Positions 41,740 to 50,828 of a DNA stretch of 64,000 nt are shown here, piece by piece. Where the stretch lies: contig PEAB01000011.1 in NCBI GenBank assembly GCA_002753395.1, forward strand, positions 1 to 64,000. The letters run 5' to 3'. Each line of letters begins with the position of its first letter. The stretch's first letter is position 1. Position numbers and translations under genes: made by a program. Below the pieces are notes generated by a model. The model worked only from the letters and a program-made list of their open reading frames with translations. It had not been told where the DNA came from and did not search any database. This DNA comes from Nitrospirae bacterium MYbinv3 (GTDB taxonomy: Bacteria > Nitrospirota > Thermodesulfovibrionia > Thermodesulfovibrionales > Magnetobacteriaceae).

Positions 41740-42516
41740 CTAATGAGATTCTTTTTTATGCTCTGCCTTCTGCTCCACGCCTATAACACCTGCTGGTTCA
41801 ACGATAACACCCTTCTTTCTTCGGGCATAAAGCAGGTAGCTATTCTCTATTATACCAACCAACATGTAAAGAAAAGCAAACACGAATAACATAATCGGCG
41901 GGTCTATCATAATAATGATGACCATCAGTATCAGCAGCACGAGAAATGGAAAAGGCTTTCTTTTCTTTATGTCAAACTCCTTTAGCCCATGAAATCTCAA
42001 CGTGCTTATCATAAATATCGACAACACTACCGACAGGACGATAATAAAGAGACTGTTTACAGGCATTCCTTCAAAGTGATTTTCATGGAAGATAACAAAC
42101 GTTGCCAGTATCGTGGCAGCGGCTGGTATCGGCATTCCTGTGAAATATTTTTTTTCGGTTGAGACCATCTGGACGTTGTATCGAGCCAATCTAAGAGCCC
42201 CGCAACAGACGTAAAGAAAGGCCACGCCCCAACCGATCCTGCCGGCAGGTCTTAACGCCCAGGCATAGGTCATAATGGCTGGCGCTACGCCAAAGGCCAC
42301 CAGGTCAGACAGAGAATCGAGTTCTATACCGAACCTTGATGTACTATTTGTCATCCTGGCCACCCAGCCATCCATGCCGTCGAATATGTTTGCAATGATA
42401 ATTGCCCATCCGGCTTCAACATAACTACCCTTTAAAGAGGCCACAATCGAGAAGAATCCAAAACCCATCCCACCAAGTGTAAGCCCGTTTGGTAAAATGT
42501 AAACCCCTCTTTTCAT
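41740..42516 (-). CDS. pssA: CDP-diacylglycerol--serine O-phosphatidyltransferase
   Basis: FDGMDGWVARMTNSTSRFGIELDSLSD (CDP-alcohol phosphotransferase motif). Confidence 0.95.
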   Translation of the reverse strand: MKRGVYILPNGLTLGGMGFGFFSIVASLKGSYVEAGWAIIIANIFDGMDGWVARMTNSTSRFGIELDSLSDLVAFGVAPAIMTYAWALRPAGRIGWGVAFLYVCCGALRLARYNVQMVSTEKKYFTGMPIPAAATILATFVIFHENHFEGMPVNSLFIIVLSVVLSIFMISTLRFHGLKEFDIKKRKPFPFLVLLILMVIIIMIDPPIMLFVFAFLYMLVGIIENSYLLYARRKKGVIVEPAGVIGVEQKAEHKKESH

Positions 42517-43214
42517 AACTCCCTCCCATCTAACCCTGTTGTTATACGACCTTGCATTGTCCCTGCTATGGATTGATCAGTGCCCCATCTGCCAATCACA
42601 GTCTCACCTGCCAGTACCTTATCACCCACTTTTGCCGTTATCTGAGCGCCTAACGGTAAATACAGGTCAACCCTTGAGCTGAACTTAATTATCCCAAACC
42701 GTTGCCCTTTCTTGAGGGCGTCTCCAGGTTTGACACGACATACTGCCCTTCTTGCAACAGAGCCTGCCACCTGTCTTACGAGTATGTCCCCCATATCAGT
42801 TGACATAACCATAGCGATGTTTTCGTTGTTACCGGAGGCCTCATCCAGATACGCCTTGTGAAAACTTCCCTTTGTGTACTTTACGCTCACGACGGTGCCA
42901 TCAAAAGGTGCCCTGTTTACATGCACGTTTAGAGGCGACATAAATATACTGAACTTCTGCACATCCTTCTTCAAAAAGTCCTTCTCGAAGGTGTTCTTAA
43001 TCAGAATGACCTTGCCATCAGCAGGCGATATTATTGCATCGCTCTGATCAGGGATGACCCTTTCAGGGTCTCGAAAGAAAAAAAACATGAAAAATAGCAA
43101 ACTTATAGGTATTATGGTTATCCAGTTTTTTGTAAACATAAACACAGCTATTATCAGTGCTGAGGCAGCAATAAAAAATGGTATTCCTTCTGGAGCAAAT
43201 CTCATAATCCACAA
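42513..43214 (-). CDS. psd: Phosphatidylserine decarboxylase
   Basis: FRDPERVIPDQSDAIISPADGKV; FMSPLNVHVNRAPFDG; VGDKVLAGETVIGRWGT. Confidence 0.94.
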   Translation of the reverse strand: MWIMRFAPEGIPFFIAASALIIAVFMFTKNWITIIPISLLFFMFFFFRDPERVIPDQSDAIISPADGKVILIKNTFEKDFLKKDVQKFSIFMSPLNVHVNRAPFDGTVVSVKYTKGSFHKAYLDEASGNNENIAMVMSTDMGDILVRQVAGSVARRAVCRVKPGDALKKGQRFGIIKFSSRVDLYLPLGAQITAKVGDKVLAGETVIGRWGTDQSIAGTMQGRITTGLDGREL

Positions 43215-43325
43215 ACCCCTTACTTGTATTATTAAAAATATTTTATATAATTTATGATATTATATAAAGTGCAATTATACCATACTAAAGTTGATTTTAA
43301 ATACTAAAAAAAAGGGGAATAATAA

Positions 43326-44996
43326 ATGCGGTATTCAAAGACGTTAATACCAACCTTAAAGGAAATGCCCTCAGATGCTGAGGCTATAAGCCATATCCTG
43401 CTTCTCAGAGGGGGTTATGTGAGGCAGTTGGCCTCTGGCCTATACATATATTTACCGCTATTCTGGCGTGTCTTGGAGAAGATCAACAATATATTGAGGC
43501 ATGAGCTAAATCGCATAGGTGCTCAGGAGATCTCGATGCCTGTGCTTAATCCTGCTGAGGTATGGCAAAAAACCGGCAGGTGGAACGACATAAAGGAAGA
43601 GATGTTCCGGTTAAAGGACCGCACAGGCCGCGACATGTGTCTGGCCATGACCCACGAGGAGATCATGACGTGGCTGGCGGCAAGGGAGCTCAAATCCTAC
43701 AGGGACCTACCTCAGGTGTGGTATCAGATACAGACAAAGGTACGAGATGAGGCCAGGCCTAAGAGCGGGGTACTAAGGACCAGGGAATTCATTATGAAGG
43801 ACAGTTACAGCTTCGATGTCGATGAGGAAGGGCTACAGAAAAACTATGACCTGCACATAGAGGCATACGACAGGATATTTAAAAGATGCGGTATAACCTT
43901 CTACCGGGTTGAGTCTGATCCTGGCATGATGGGAGGGAGTTCAGCTCATGAGTACATGGCTCCAAGCCTGGCCGGTGAGGATGAGGTGGCTTTATGCGGT
44001 TACTGCGGCTATGCGGCAAACGTGGAGTTGGCAGCATCAGTCCCCAAGGAGTATCAGTATGAGGAGACAGCCTTGGAAGAGGTCTTTACGCCCCAAAAGA
44101 GGACAGTTGAGGAGGTATCTGGCCACTTACAGATAGGTGCTGATAACTTTATCAAGAATCTGCTTCTCATAAGCGACGGAGGCCCTGTATTAGCCGTGAT
44201 CCGTGGCGATCAGGCACTGCATGAAAAGAAGGTCTCACGTATAATTGGCCCATTTAGACCTGCCCACAGGGAGGAGGTAGCAAGCATCCTCGGTGTGGAG
44301 GCCGGGTTTATTGGCCCTATGGGGCACAAGGTTCGTATAATCGCTGACAATGTCCTAATGACAGGTGTTTACGTAAGCGGCGCCAACAAGACGGACTATC
44401 ACGTCAAGGGCATCCGTCCCGACGTTGACTTTCAGGCTCAGTGGTACGACATCCACACGGTAAGGTCAGGAGACGGCTGTCCTCGGTGCGGCAATCCATT
44501 GAGGATAGAGCAGGTCATAGAGATAGGAAACATATTCAAGCTCGGCACCAAGTACTCGGTACCGTTAAACGCAGTTTATCTGAACAAGGATGGTGTTGAG
44601 GTTCCTATCGTTATGGGAAGCTACGGGATAGGCCCAGCACGTATAGCAGCAGCGGCCATTGAGCAGCACCATGACGTAAACGGTATCGTGTGGCCTGATA
44701 GCATTGCCCCTTTTGCGGTTGAACTCATCCCGCTTAACGTTAAAGACGAACTGACCTTAAGCGTTACCGAGAGGTTATACAGCGAGCTATCAAACAAGTC
44801 GATTGAGGTGCTCCTTGACGACAGGGACGAAAGGGCTGGCGTAAAGTTCAAGGACGCCGATCTGCTCGGTATACCATATCAGGTTATTCTTGGCCCCAAG
44901 AGCTTAAAAGAAGGCTTTGTTGAGGTAAAAAGGCGTAAGACCGGTAAAACGGAGCGATACACAATAGACAACCTAATCAGCAATCCCCCCTTTTAG
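43326..44996 (+). CDS. proS: Prolyl-tRNA synthetase
   Basis: LLRGGYVRQLASGLYIYLPL; MTHEEIMTWLA; GSYGIGPAR. Confidence 0.97.
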   Translation: MRYSKTLIPTLKEMPSDAEAISHILLLRGGYVRQLASGLYIYLPLFWRVLEKINNILRHELNRIGAQEISMPVLNPAEVWQKTGRWNDIKEEMFRLKDRTGRDMCLAMTHEEIMTWLAARELKSYRDLPQVWYQIQTKVRDEARPKSGVLRTREFIMKDSYSFDVDEEGLQKNYDLHIEAYDRIFKRCGITFYRVESDPGMMGGSSAHEYMAPSLAGEDEVALCGYCGYAANVELAASVPKEYQYEETALEEVFTPQKRTVEEVSGHLQIGADNFIKNLLLISDGGPVLAVIRGDQALHEKKVSRIIGPFRPAHREEVASILGVEAGFIGPMGHKVRIIADNVLMTGVYVSGANKTDYHVKGIRPDVDFQAQWYDIHTVRSGDGCPRCGNPLRIEQVIEIGNIFKLGTKYSVPLNAVYLNKDGVEVPIVMGSYGIGPARIAAAAIEQHHDVNGIVWPDSIAPFAVELIPLNVKDELTLSVTERLYSELSNKSIEVLLDDRDERAGVKFKDADLLGIPYQVILGPKSLKEGFVEVKRRKTGKTERYTIDNLISNPPF

Positions 44997-45323
44997 CTGC
45001 ATTATTGGATTGAAGGCTGGCTCGTATCCTCTTAAAAAAGCATTGTAGACTTATTTTTATAGTTTCGAGAGACTATGGATTCCCTCTTATACGCATATGC
45101 GTCAACTTAAGGATAATGCTGCCAGAGTATCCATATAGTTGGCTCTATTCTTTCGTTTTTCATAACAACAATGTTTAGTGAATTGTTGTATGATTAAATC
45201 GAGAAGCCCGTCTAAATGTGTAAACGATCTCATAGCAAAAATGTATAATGTATAAACAAACGAATTGTGCTGCTTTCAGTATACTGAGATGTTTTCCTGT
45301 CTTGTCAAATATATAACGGTGTA

Positions 45324-45482
45324 GGGCGCATAAGAACCCGATGGGAACAAAAACATACTTTAATGGGGTCAAGGGGACCAGTCCCCTTGCGGAGGGGTCT
45401 GAGTGGAGGGGTTGCGAACCCCTGCGGCAACAGACAGAGCATCCCCTTCTTTGACAAAACCCACGACTTTATTATGCACCCC
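45324..45482. repeat. MITE-A-related repeat
   Basis: gggcgcataagaacc ... cacgactttattatgcaccc. Confidence 0.65.
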
Positions 45483-45674
45483 CCCTTTACAAAACATGAA
45501 ATACTTAGTTAAACTTAATGCTGAGGACGGTATGCAAGACATATTGAGTTATCAAAAGATATGTACCCTTGAGTATAAGAGATACAGGTTATTCATATTA
45601 TGCGTGTAACGGGGTAGTGAAGTCTAAAGTATTTGGTGAGCGTGAGATTGATATTACTTAGATATTCGGTTGAC

Positions 45675-47165
45675 ATGAAGCATTGTTTTATCCTTGTATA
45701 TCTGATGTGCTCTATACTGTTATCTGTAGTTGAGGCCAAGGGTGAGATCGTTGTAAGCGACTATGAGGCACAGTTTACCGTTGTACCAAACGAATCGGGG
45801 AGATTTGAAGATGTCGCCGTTACCTTAAAGATCACCTATGAAACCACTAATCAAAGACTCAGTAATGGGTTTAAGTTTGTAGGTAAAGACAAGATTGAGA
45901 AGGTTAGCGTCTGGGATGAAAGCGGTGAAATCCCATTTAAGATCGAAGAACTCGTTGAACGTAAGATCAGCTTTAATTTTGCCTCTGTTAGCACAGGCAG
46001 CAAGGTCGTTATCATTAACTTCCTGATTGTCAACGCTATAAAGGAGAAGTTATTCACAAGTCATTTCGATGCCACATGGGTTGGAAACTGGTCTATACTT
46101 GTAAAAAACGCCCTCTACAGCTTTACATTTCCAGCTAGCTACAGTTATCAAAGCGTTACCACCAACTTCCCTTCCTATACAGAGACCAACGCCTCCGGTA
46201 GAAAGGTAATTATAATCTACCAGGCTCCATTAACTACCAGGCATTTCAGATTAGAGGTCAGCCCTGCAATCAATGGATACAAGTTTATATTTTTTATTAT
46301 ATGGGGCGTAGCCTCATTGTACATTGTTCTAATCAGCATAATCAAGCGAATTAGAATGCCAGCAGCACAAATCTCAGATCCACAACAACCAACGGCAGCC
46401 GAGGCTGCGTATCTTAAGAAGGGATTTATACATGCCGTATGCGTAACAGTCTTTGATCTGATACAACGCGGGTTCATCCAGAGGATAGACAATCATTACA
46501 TACAATCCACAAAACCAAACAACACGATCAATAACCATGAGTATATTATTATGGCATTCTTTAGACAATCTGCAACCCTAAAAGGCTTCTTTAAGAACAA
46601 ACACGCTAAAGAACAATTTAAACGGGAAATTCTTGACTCACTGACAAAAAAGGGGTGCTTTGTTAGCAACTACGACAAGCAATCTGTCTTTTCTACAGTG
46701 ATTTTTAACTGCATCCTGGTCGCTGTTGTGCTCGTAGCGTCAGGTAACTACTTTGGGATTGGTGCCAAATATATCGCACAGTCCCTCATAATTTCTGTAG
46801 TCTGCACAATATGGGCAATAATATTCTTGCTTTCTCACACAAAATCAAAAAGAGCAAAGGAAATCTTATCTACAATAGAACAAACCGTAAAAAGGGATAG
46901 CTTGATAATAACAAACGACCCGCAATACAACCCTATGTTAAGCTATGCTGTTGCCATTATTGGGATGCCTATACTGTTAGGCACGGTGTATGACACATTC
47001 CTTGATACCGTATCCTACGCACGCGCCTTTCACCCTGGCGGAAGTACGGCGTGCAGCTCATGTGGCAGTTCGTCCTCTGGCGGTGATGGCGGTGGCAGCG
47101 ATGGTGGTGGTGGCGATGGCGGCGGCGGAGGGTGCGGAGGATGCGGGGGCGGCGGTGGTGATTAG
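45675..47165 (+). CDS. Membrane protein (DUF2207/TIGR04222-like) with low-complexity Cys/Gly/Ser C-terminal tail
   Basis: Signal peptide, TMs, EAAYLKKGFIHAVCVTVFDLIQRGFIQ block; tail STACSSCGSSSSGGDGGGSDGGGGDGGGGGCGGCGGGGGD. Confidence 0.85.
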   Translation: MKHCFILVYLMCSILLSVVEAKGEIVVSDYEAQFTVVPNESGRFEDVAVTLKITYETTNQRLSNGFKFVGKDKIEKVSVWDESGEIPFKIEELVERKISFNFASVSTGSKVVIINFLIVNAIKEKLFTSHFDATWVGNWSILVKNALYSFTFPASYSYQSVTTNFPSYTETNASGRKVIIIYQAPLTTRHFRLEVSPAINGYKFIFFIIWGVASLYIVLISIIKRIRMPAAQISDPQQPTAAEAAYLKKGFIHAVCVTVFDLIQRGFIQRIDNHYIQSTKPNNTINNHEYIIMAFFRQSATLKGFFKNKHAKEQFKREILDSLTKKGCFVSNYDKQSVFSTVIFNCILVAVVLVASGNYFGIGAKYIAQSLIISVVCTIWAIIFLLSHTKSKRAKEILSTIEQTVKRDSLIITNDPQYNPMLSYAVAIIGMPILLGTVYDTFLDTVSYARAFHPGGSTACSSCGSSSSGGDGGGSDGGGGDGGGGGCGGCGGGGGD

Positions 47166-47168
47166 ATC

Positions 47169-48161
47169 GTGCTTAGGATATCCGGCTTTGATGAGTATTT
47201 CTACCTCCAATGGCATATAAATAGTCAGTGCAACTTACGCTGCGCCCACTGCTACGCACAGCAGGCCAACCCCCATCTTGGTGTGGAAGAGCTTTTCTTG
47301 ATCCTTGACAAGTACGTCGCTTTTCTCAAAAAAAAGGGAATAAAGGGCAGGATCCAATTCTCAGGCGGTGAACCATTTCTATCAAAAGAACTGTTTCCAT
47401 TACTTATGCAAGCAAAAAATAAAAACATCCCAACCAGAGTACTCTCCAATGGGACTCTAATCACCGTACAGGTCGCTTTTGAACTGGTCAAAACAGGTTG
47501 CCGCACCGTCCAGATATCCCTAGATGGCGATATTTCAGTGCATAATGACATCAGGGGGGATAAGGCCTTTGAAAGGGCGTTAGAAGGAGCCATACATCTT
47601 AGAAACAACAATATAAAGGTTACATTTCAGATGACAGTATCACGTCGAAATCACCTGTCGCTTAAGCCCGTTTACGACATCTCAAGGCAATATGCCAACA
47701 GGTTCTCCCTATCGAGATTCGTCCCGATAGGGTATGGTATTCAGATGAGTAACGATGTCCTGTCGGCAAAAGAAATGCGCGGGGTCTTTAAGACCTTCAC
47801 TAAACTGAAATCGGGCAATCAAATAGACACTCCGATGCGCGACCCCCTCTGGCATCCATTTTTCAACAGATGCAATCCCCATCTTCTTAGCGGTTGTTCT
47901 ATAGGTTACAACGGCATTTGTATCGACAGCGACGGAACGGTCTACCCGTGCAGGCGTCTGCCGATACCATTAGGAAACATCCTGACTCAGGACTTAGATG
48001 TTATCTACAATTCAAAAGTGCTCAACCAGTTGAGAGACAGAGACCTGCTCAAAGGCAAGTGTGGTAAGTGCCGCCTGAGGTGGCAATGCGGCGGCTGCAG
48101 AGCTATAGCATATGCGGTAAATAACGACTACCTGCACGAAGACCCTCAGTGCTTTTTTTAG
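47169..48161 (+). CDS. Radical SAM/SPASM-domain protein, putative peptide-modifying enzyme
   Basis: CNLRCAHCY (CxxxCxxC); C-terminal CSIGYNGICIDSDGTVYPC...CGKCRLRWQCGGC...C. Confidence 0.93.
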   Translation: MLRISGFDEYFYLQWHINSQCNLRCAHCYAQQANPHLGVEELFLILDKYVAFLKKKGIKGRIQFSGGEPFLSKELFPLLMQAKNKNIPTRVLSNGTLITVQVAFELVKTGCRTVQISLDGDISVHNDIRGDKAFERALEGAIHLRNNNIKVTFQMTVSRRNHLSLKPVYDISRQYANRFSLSRFVPIGYGIQMSNDVLSAKEMRGVFKTFTKLKSGNQIDTPMRDPLWHPFFNRCNPHLLSGCSIGYNGICIDSDGTVYPCRRLPIPLGNILTQDLDVIYNSKVLNQLRDRDLLKGKCGKCRLRWQCGGCRAIAYAVNNDYLHEDPQCFF

Positions 48162-48418
48162 GTTGGCAGGCATGATGAAGTTGGGGAGCGCTACAATATA
48201 ATGGAAGGCTTTGCCTACTAACGCAGGGGTTCACAACCCCCTCCCTCAGGCCCACCCACAAGGGAACTCGTCCACTTGGCCCCGTAAATGTCAGGCGTGG
48301 TTGCTTAAGCTGTTAGCTGATTTGGCGTACCTTAGTCTTTCACTTTCCTTTAATTCGTTAAGCAATTAAGCAATATGTAACTTGTTTTTTTAATCTAAGA
48401 CATGATAACTTACTGCTA

Positions 48419-48988
48419 ATGTGTGACGATTATATATACGACGTGTTTATAAGTTACAGGAATCGTGTTCCGTTAATTTGTGGGTGAAAAACCACTTTCA
48501 CAAGTTGCTAGAGTGGTGGTTAAAAGAGAACTTGTCTTATATGCCGAAATTTTTTTTGACAAGGGATGAGTATAGGAGATGATTGGTCTGAAGAAATTAA
48601 AATAGCATTGAAGCACTCACGTTGTTTAGTTGCAGTATTGTCAACTCAGTATTTCAATTCTTCCTGGTGTGTATCTGAGTGGAAAAGCATGGAAGAACGT
48701 GAAAGTCGATTAGGTTGTAAAACTATTTACCCTGTAACGTTTTTTGATGGTGAAAAGTTTCCTTTGTACGCTAAACGAAGATTCCCAAAAGATTTAAGTA
48801 AATGGAATCTTCCTGAGGATCATTACAACACAACAGTAGAATACTTAGAATTTCAAAGAGAAATGAAAATAATTACAGAAGAATTAGCAATAAAAATCGA
48901 ATCGGTGCCTCCGTGGCGACCTGACTTTCCAATCTTGGAAGTACCAGAAGAGCCAGAAACCAAATCGACTATGCCGGCGTTTAGATGA
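48419..48988 (+). pseudogene. TIR-domain protein, disrupted by about three single-base deletions
   Basis: MCDDYIYDVFISYRNRVP (frame 1) / VNLWVKNHFHKLLEWWLKENLSYMPK (frame 2) / IFFDKG (frame 3) / MSIGDDWSEEIKIALKHSRCLVAVLSTQYFNSSWCVSEW. Confidence 0.85.
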
Positions 48989-49142
48989 GCAAAGGTCTTG
49001 TAACAACGTTTTATTGGTTCCTTCTTACTTCAAGTGTGTTACTCAACTTAAGGTTAGCGACCAACTGGAGCTGAGGTTACAATCTATACAACCTTATCCT
49101 TTATAGGCTTTCCGGTAGTCCTGTAAAGGTAGTGATACTAGT

Positions 49143-49769
49143 TCATGGGCTAACTAGGGAAGCATTATAATGATGGATAAAATACCATACTGCTCCAATG
49201 TGGTTCTCTTTTTTTTTGTAAAAAGAAAGAGCTTTTCTGACTAATCTGGATATTCTTTGTCTCATTGTACAATTAAATCTTTCGATGTGGCTTGTTTTTC
49301 CACTTTCTTTTCCAACAGGACGATGTCTTTTTGATGGAATAATTCCTGCGTATGCCGTCCAAAAATCTGTATAACATACGGCGCATTGCCTATAAACAGG
49401 AGGAAGCTAATTCCATAATCCCTTAGCTCCTTCTATGTCACGGCTCCCTACAAAAGCACCAACCACTTTGCCAGAATCATCATCTAATGCTAACCAAATC
49501 CATTGTTTATTCTCCTTATTTCTGACATAATACCACATTTCATCACATTGGATTGTTAGACGTCCCTTTTCTTTTTTTTTTACATCTATATATTGAGGCA
49601 CTGTATCATGTTTTTGGTTCACATAATCTTGAAGGCAATGTTCAGAGACACCAGTAACACGTACAATTGCAGCTAATGCCATCCTCTCTAATAACAATTT
49701 ATCAATTAATCTCTCGTTTCTTGTGATATTATGATGTTTTGTGGATTTTCTACAAATTGTCTGCCGCAC
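49143..49769 (-). pseudogene. IS1-family transposase orfB with in-frame TAG (49407-49409)
   Basis: ...GAKGLWN*LPPVYRQCAVCYTDFWTAYAGIIPSKRHRPVGKESGKTSHIERFNCTMRQRISRLVRKALSFYKKKENHIGAVWYFIHHYNA. Confidence 0.85.
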
Positions 49770-49852
49770 TCTTTAAACATAATTTTTTGTTTTCCGTTGT
49801 GAATGCTGCCATTTTTAACAATTTCCTTTGAACCACATTGTATGCAAGTCAT
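49706..49852 (-). CDS. IS1-family orfA (InsA-like zinc-finger protein)
   Basis: MTCIQCGSKEIVKNGSIHNGKQKIMFKECGRQF. Confidence 0.8.
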   Translation of the reverse strand: MTCIQCGSKEIVKNGSIHNGKQKIMFKECGRQFVENPQNIIISQETRD

Positions 49853-50301
49853 AAATACAGTCTCCTTAAAATAAATTCTCAATGTATTATAGCACTGCGG
49901 TAACTTCAAATAACACCAAAGCATGTAAACCGTTTATTTTGCCATGTTCTATTTCTAAACTGTCGTTGTAGGGATACAGTCTCCTTAAAATAAATCCTCA
50001 ATGTATTAGAGCAAATCACAGCGATTCTCACTGATAATGAATGTAACTTATTGATATATAAGCAATATACTATAAAAATACAGCAAAATCCTTATAAAAA
50101 GCCATTCTGCAAATTCAGTGAGATTTGCTGAGCAAATCAGCCATTAAGAACAAAAATAGCGCCATCACTACTTCTGCAGGACTACCAATTTAAAATACTT
50201 AGAGAGATGCAGGATATAGGTCTTCTGTGTGTACAGGGTTCTTATGGGTTGATGCGCCTGATTCAAGGGGAGCATGAGCCCCCCTTATTCTATTCGCTTC
50301 T

Positions 50302-50826
50302 TTATTTGGTGATTTTGCGGATGCCTATTTTTGCGTGACACTGGTTGCAAAAATTATCTGGTTCTGAGTGGCATCCTAGACACGTCTTTATGTTATCTTC
50401 TCCATTTATGATGACGTTGTCGTGTGTTGTCCTCCATTTTTCGAGATCCTTATGATTGTCTGGTGGTGGTATTGCAGAGTCTACGGATAGATTGAGTTGA
50501 TCTCTGAGCGGTTTACCGGCAGTATCTGTAAAGACGTGCTTTACTCCGACGTAGTCGTGACACTTGTTACAGAACTTATTGGGTTCACTGTGGCAGGTTA
50601 GACATCCTTCGGCTGAGACCTTTCCGGATCTGATCAGGTTCATGTGATTACCCCTGAACTTGTCAATTGGAAGGTGAAACCAGGGCATCACGTCCACGCC
50701 GGCAGGAACCTGTAGAGCAAGTTCACCGTGTCCGTCAGGTGAAGGTTTCTCTACGTTACAACTGAATATCAATACGCAACACAGAACAGTCAACAGCGAG
50801 AGTATCTTAAATTGGCCATTATTCAT
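50302..50826 (-). CDS. DsrJ-like multiheme c-type cytochrome (4 CxxCH), putative lipoprotein
   Basis: CLTCH, CNKCH, CLGCH, CNQCH; lipobox-like FSC; immediately after dsrK. Confidence 0.8.
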   Translation of the reverse strand: MNNGQFKILSLLTVLCCVLIFSCNVEKPSPDGHGELALQVPAGVDVMPWFHLPIDKFRGNHMNLIRSGKVSAEGCLTCHSEPNKFCNKCHDYVGVKHVFTDTAGKPLRDQLNLSVDSAIPPPDNHKDLEKWRTTHDNVIINGEDNIKTCLGCHSEPDNFCNQCHAKIGIRKITK

Positions 50827-50828
50827 GA

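Larger units (their letters stand above)
49114..50186. mobile_element. IS1-family-like element or composite bounded by MITE-1-type terminal repeats
   Basis: GGTAGTCCTGTAAAGGTAGTGAT (left) and reverse complement of atcactacttctgcaggactacc (right); IS1-type orfA/orfB inside. Confidence 0.7.

Noticed and set aside
46990-47220. 76-aa ORF in the Gly-rich region
   Set aside because: Alternate-frame reading of the GGN codon tract; Ala/Val composition is a by-product.
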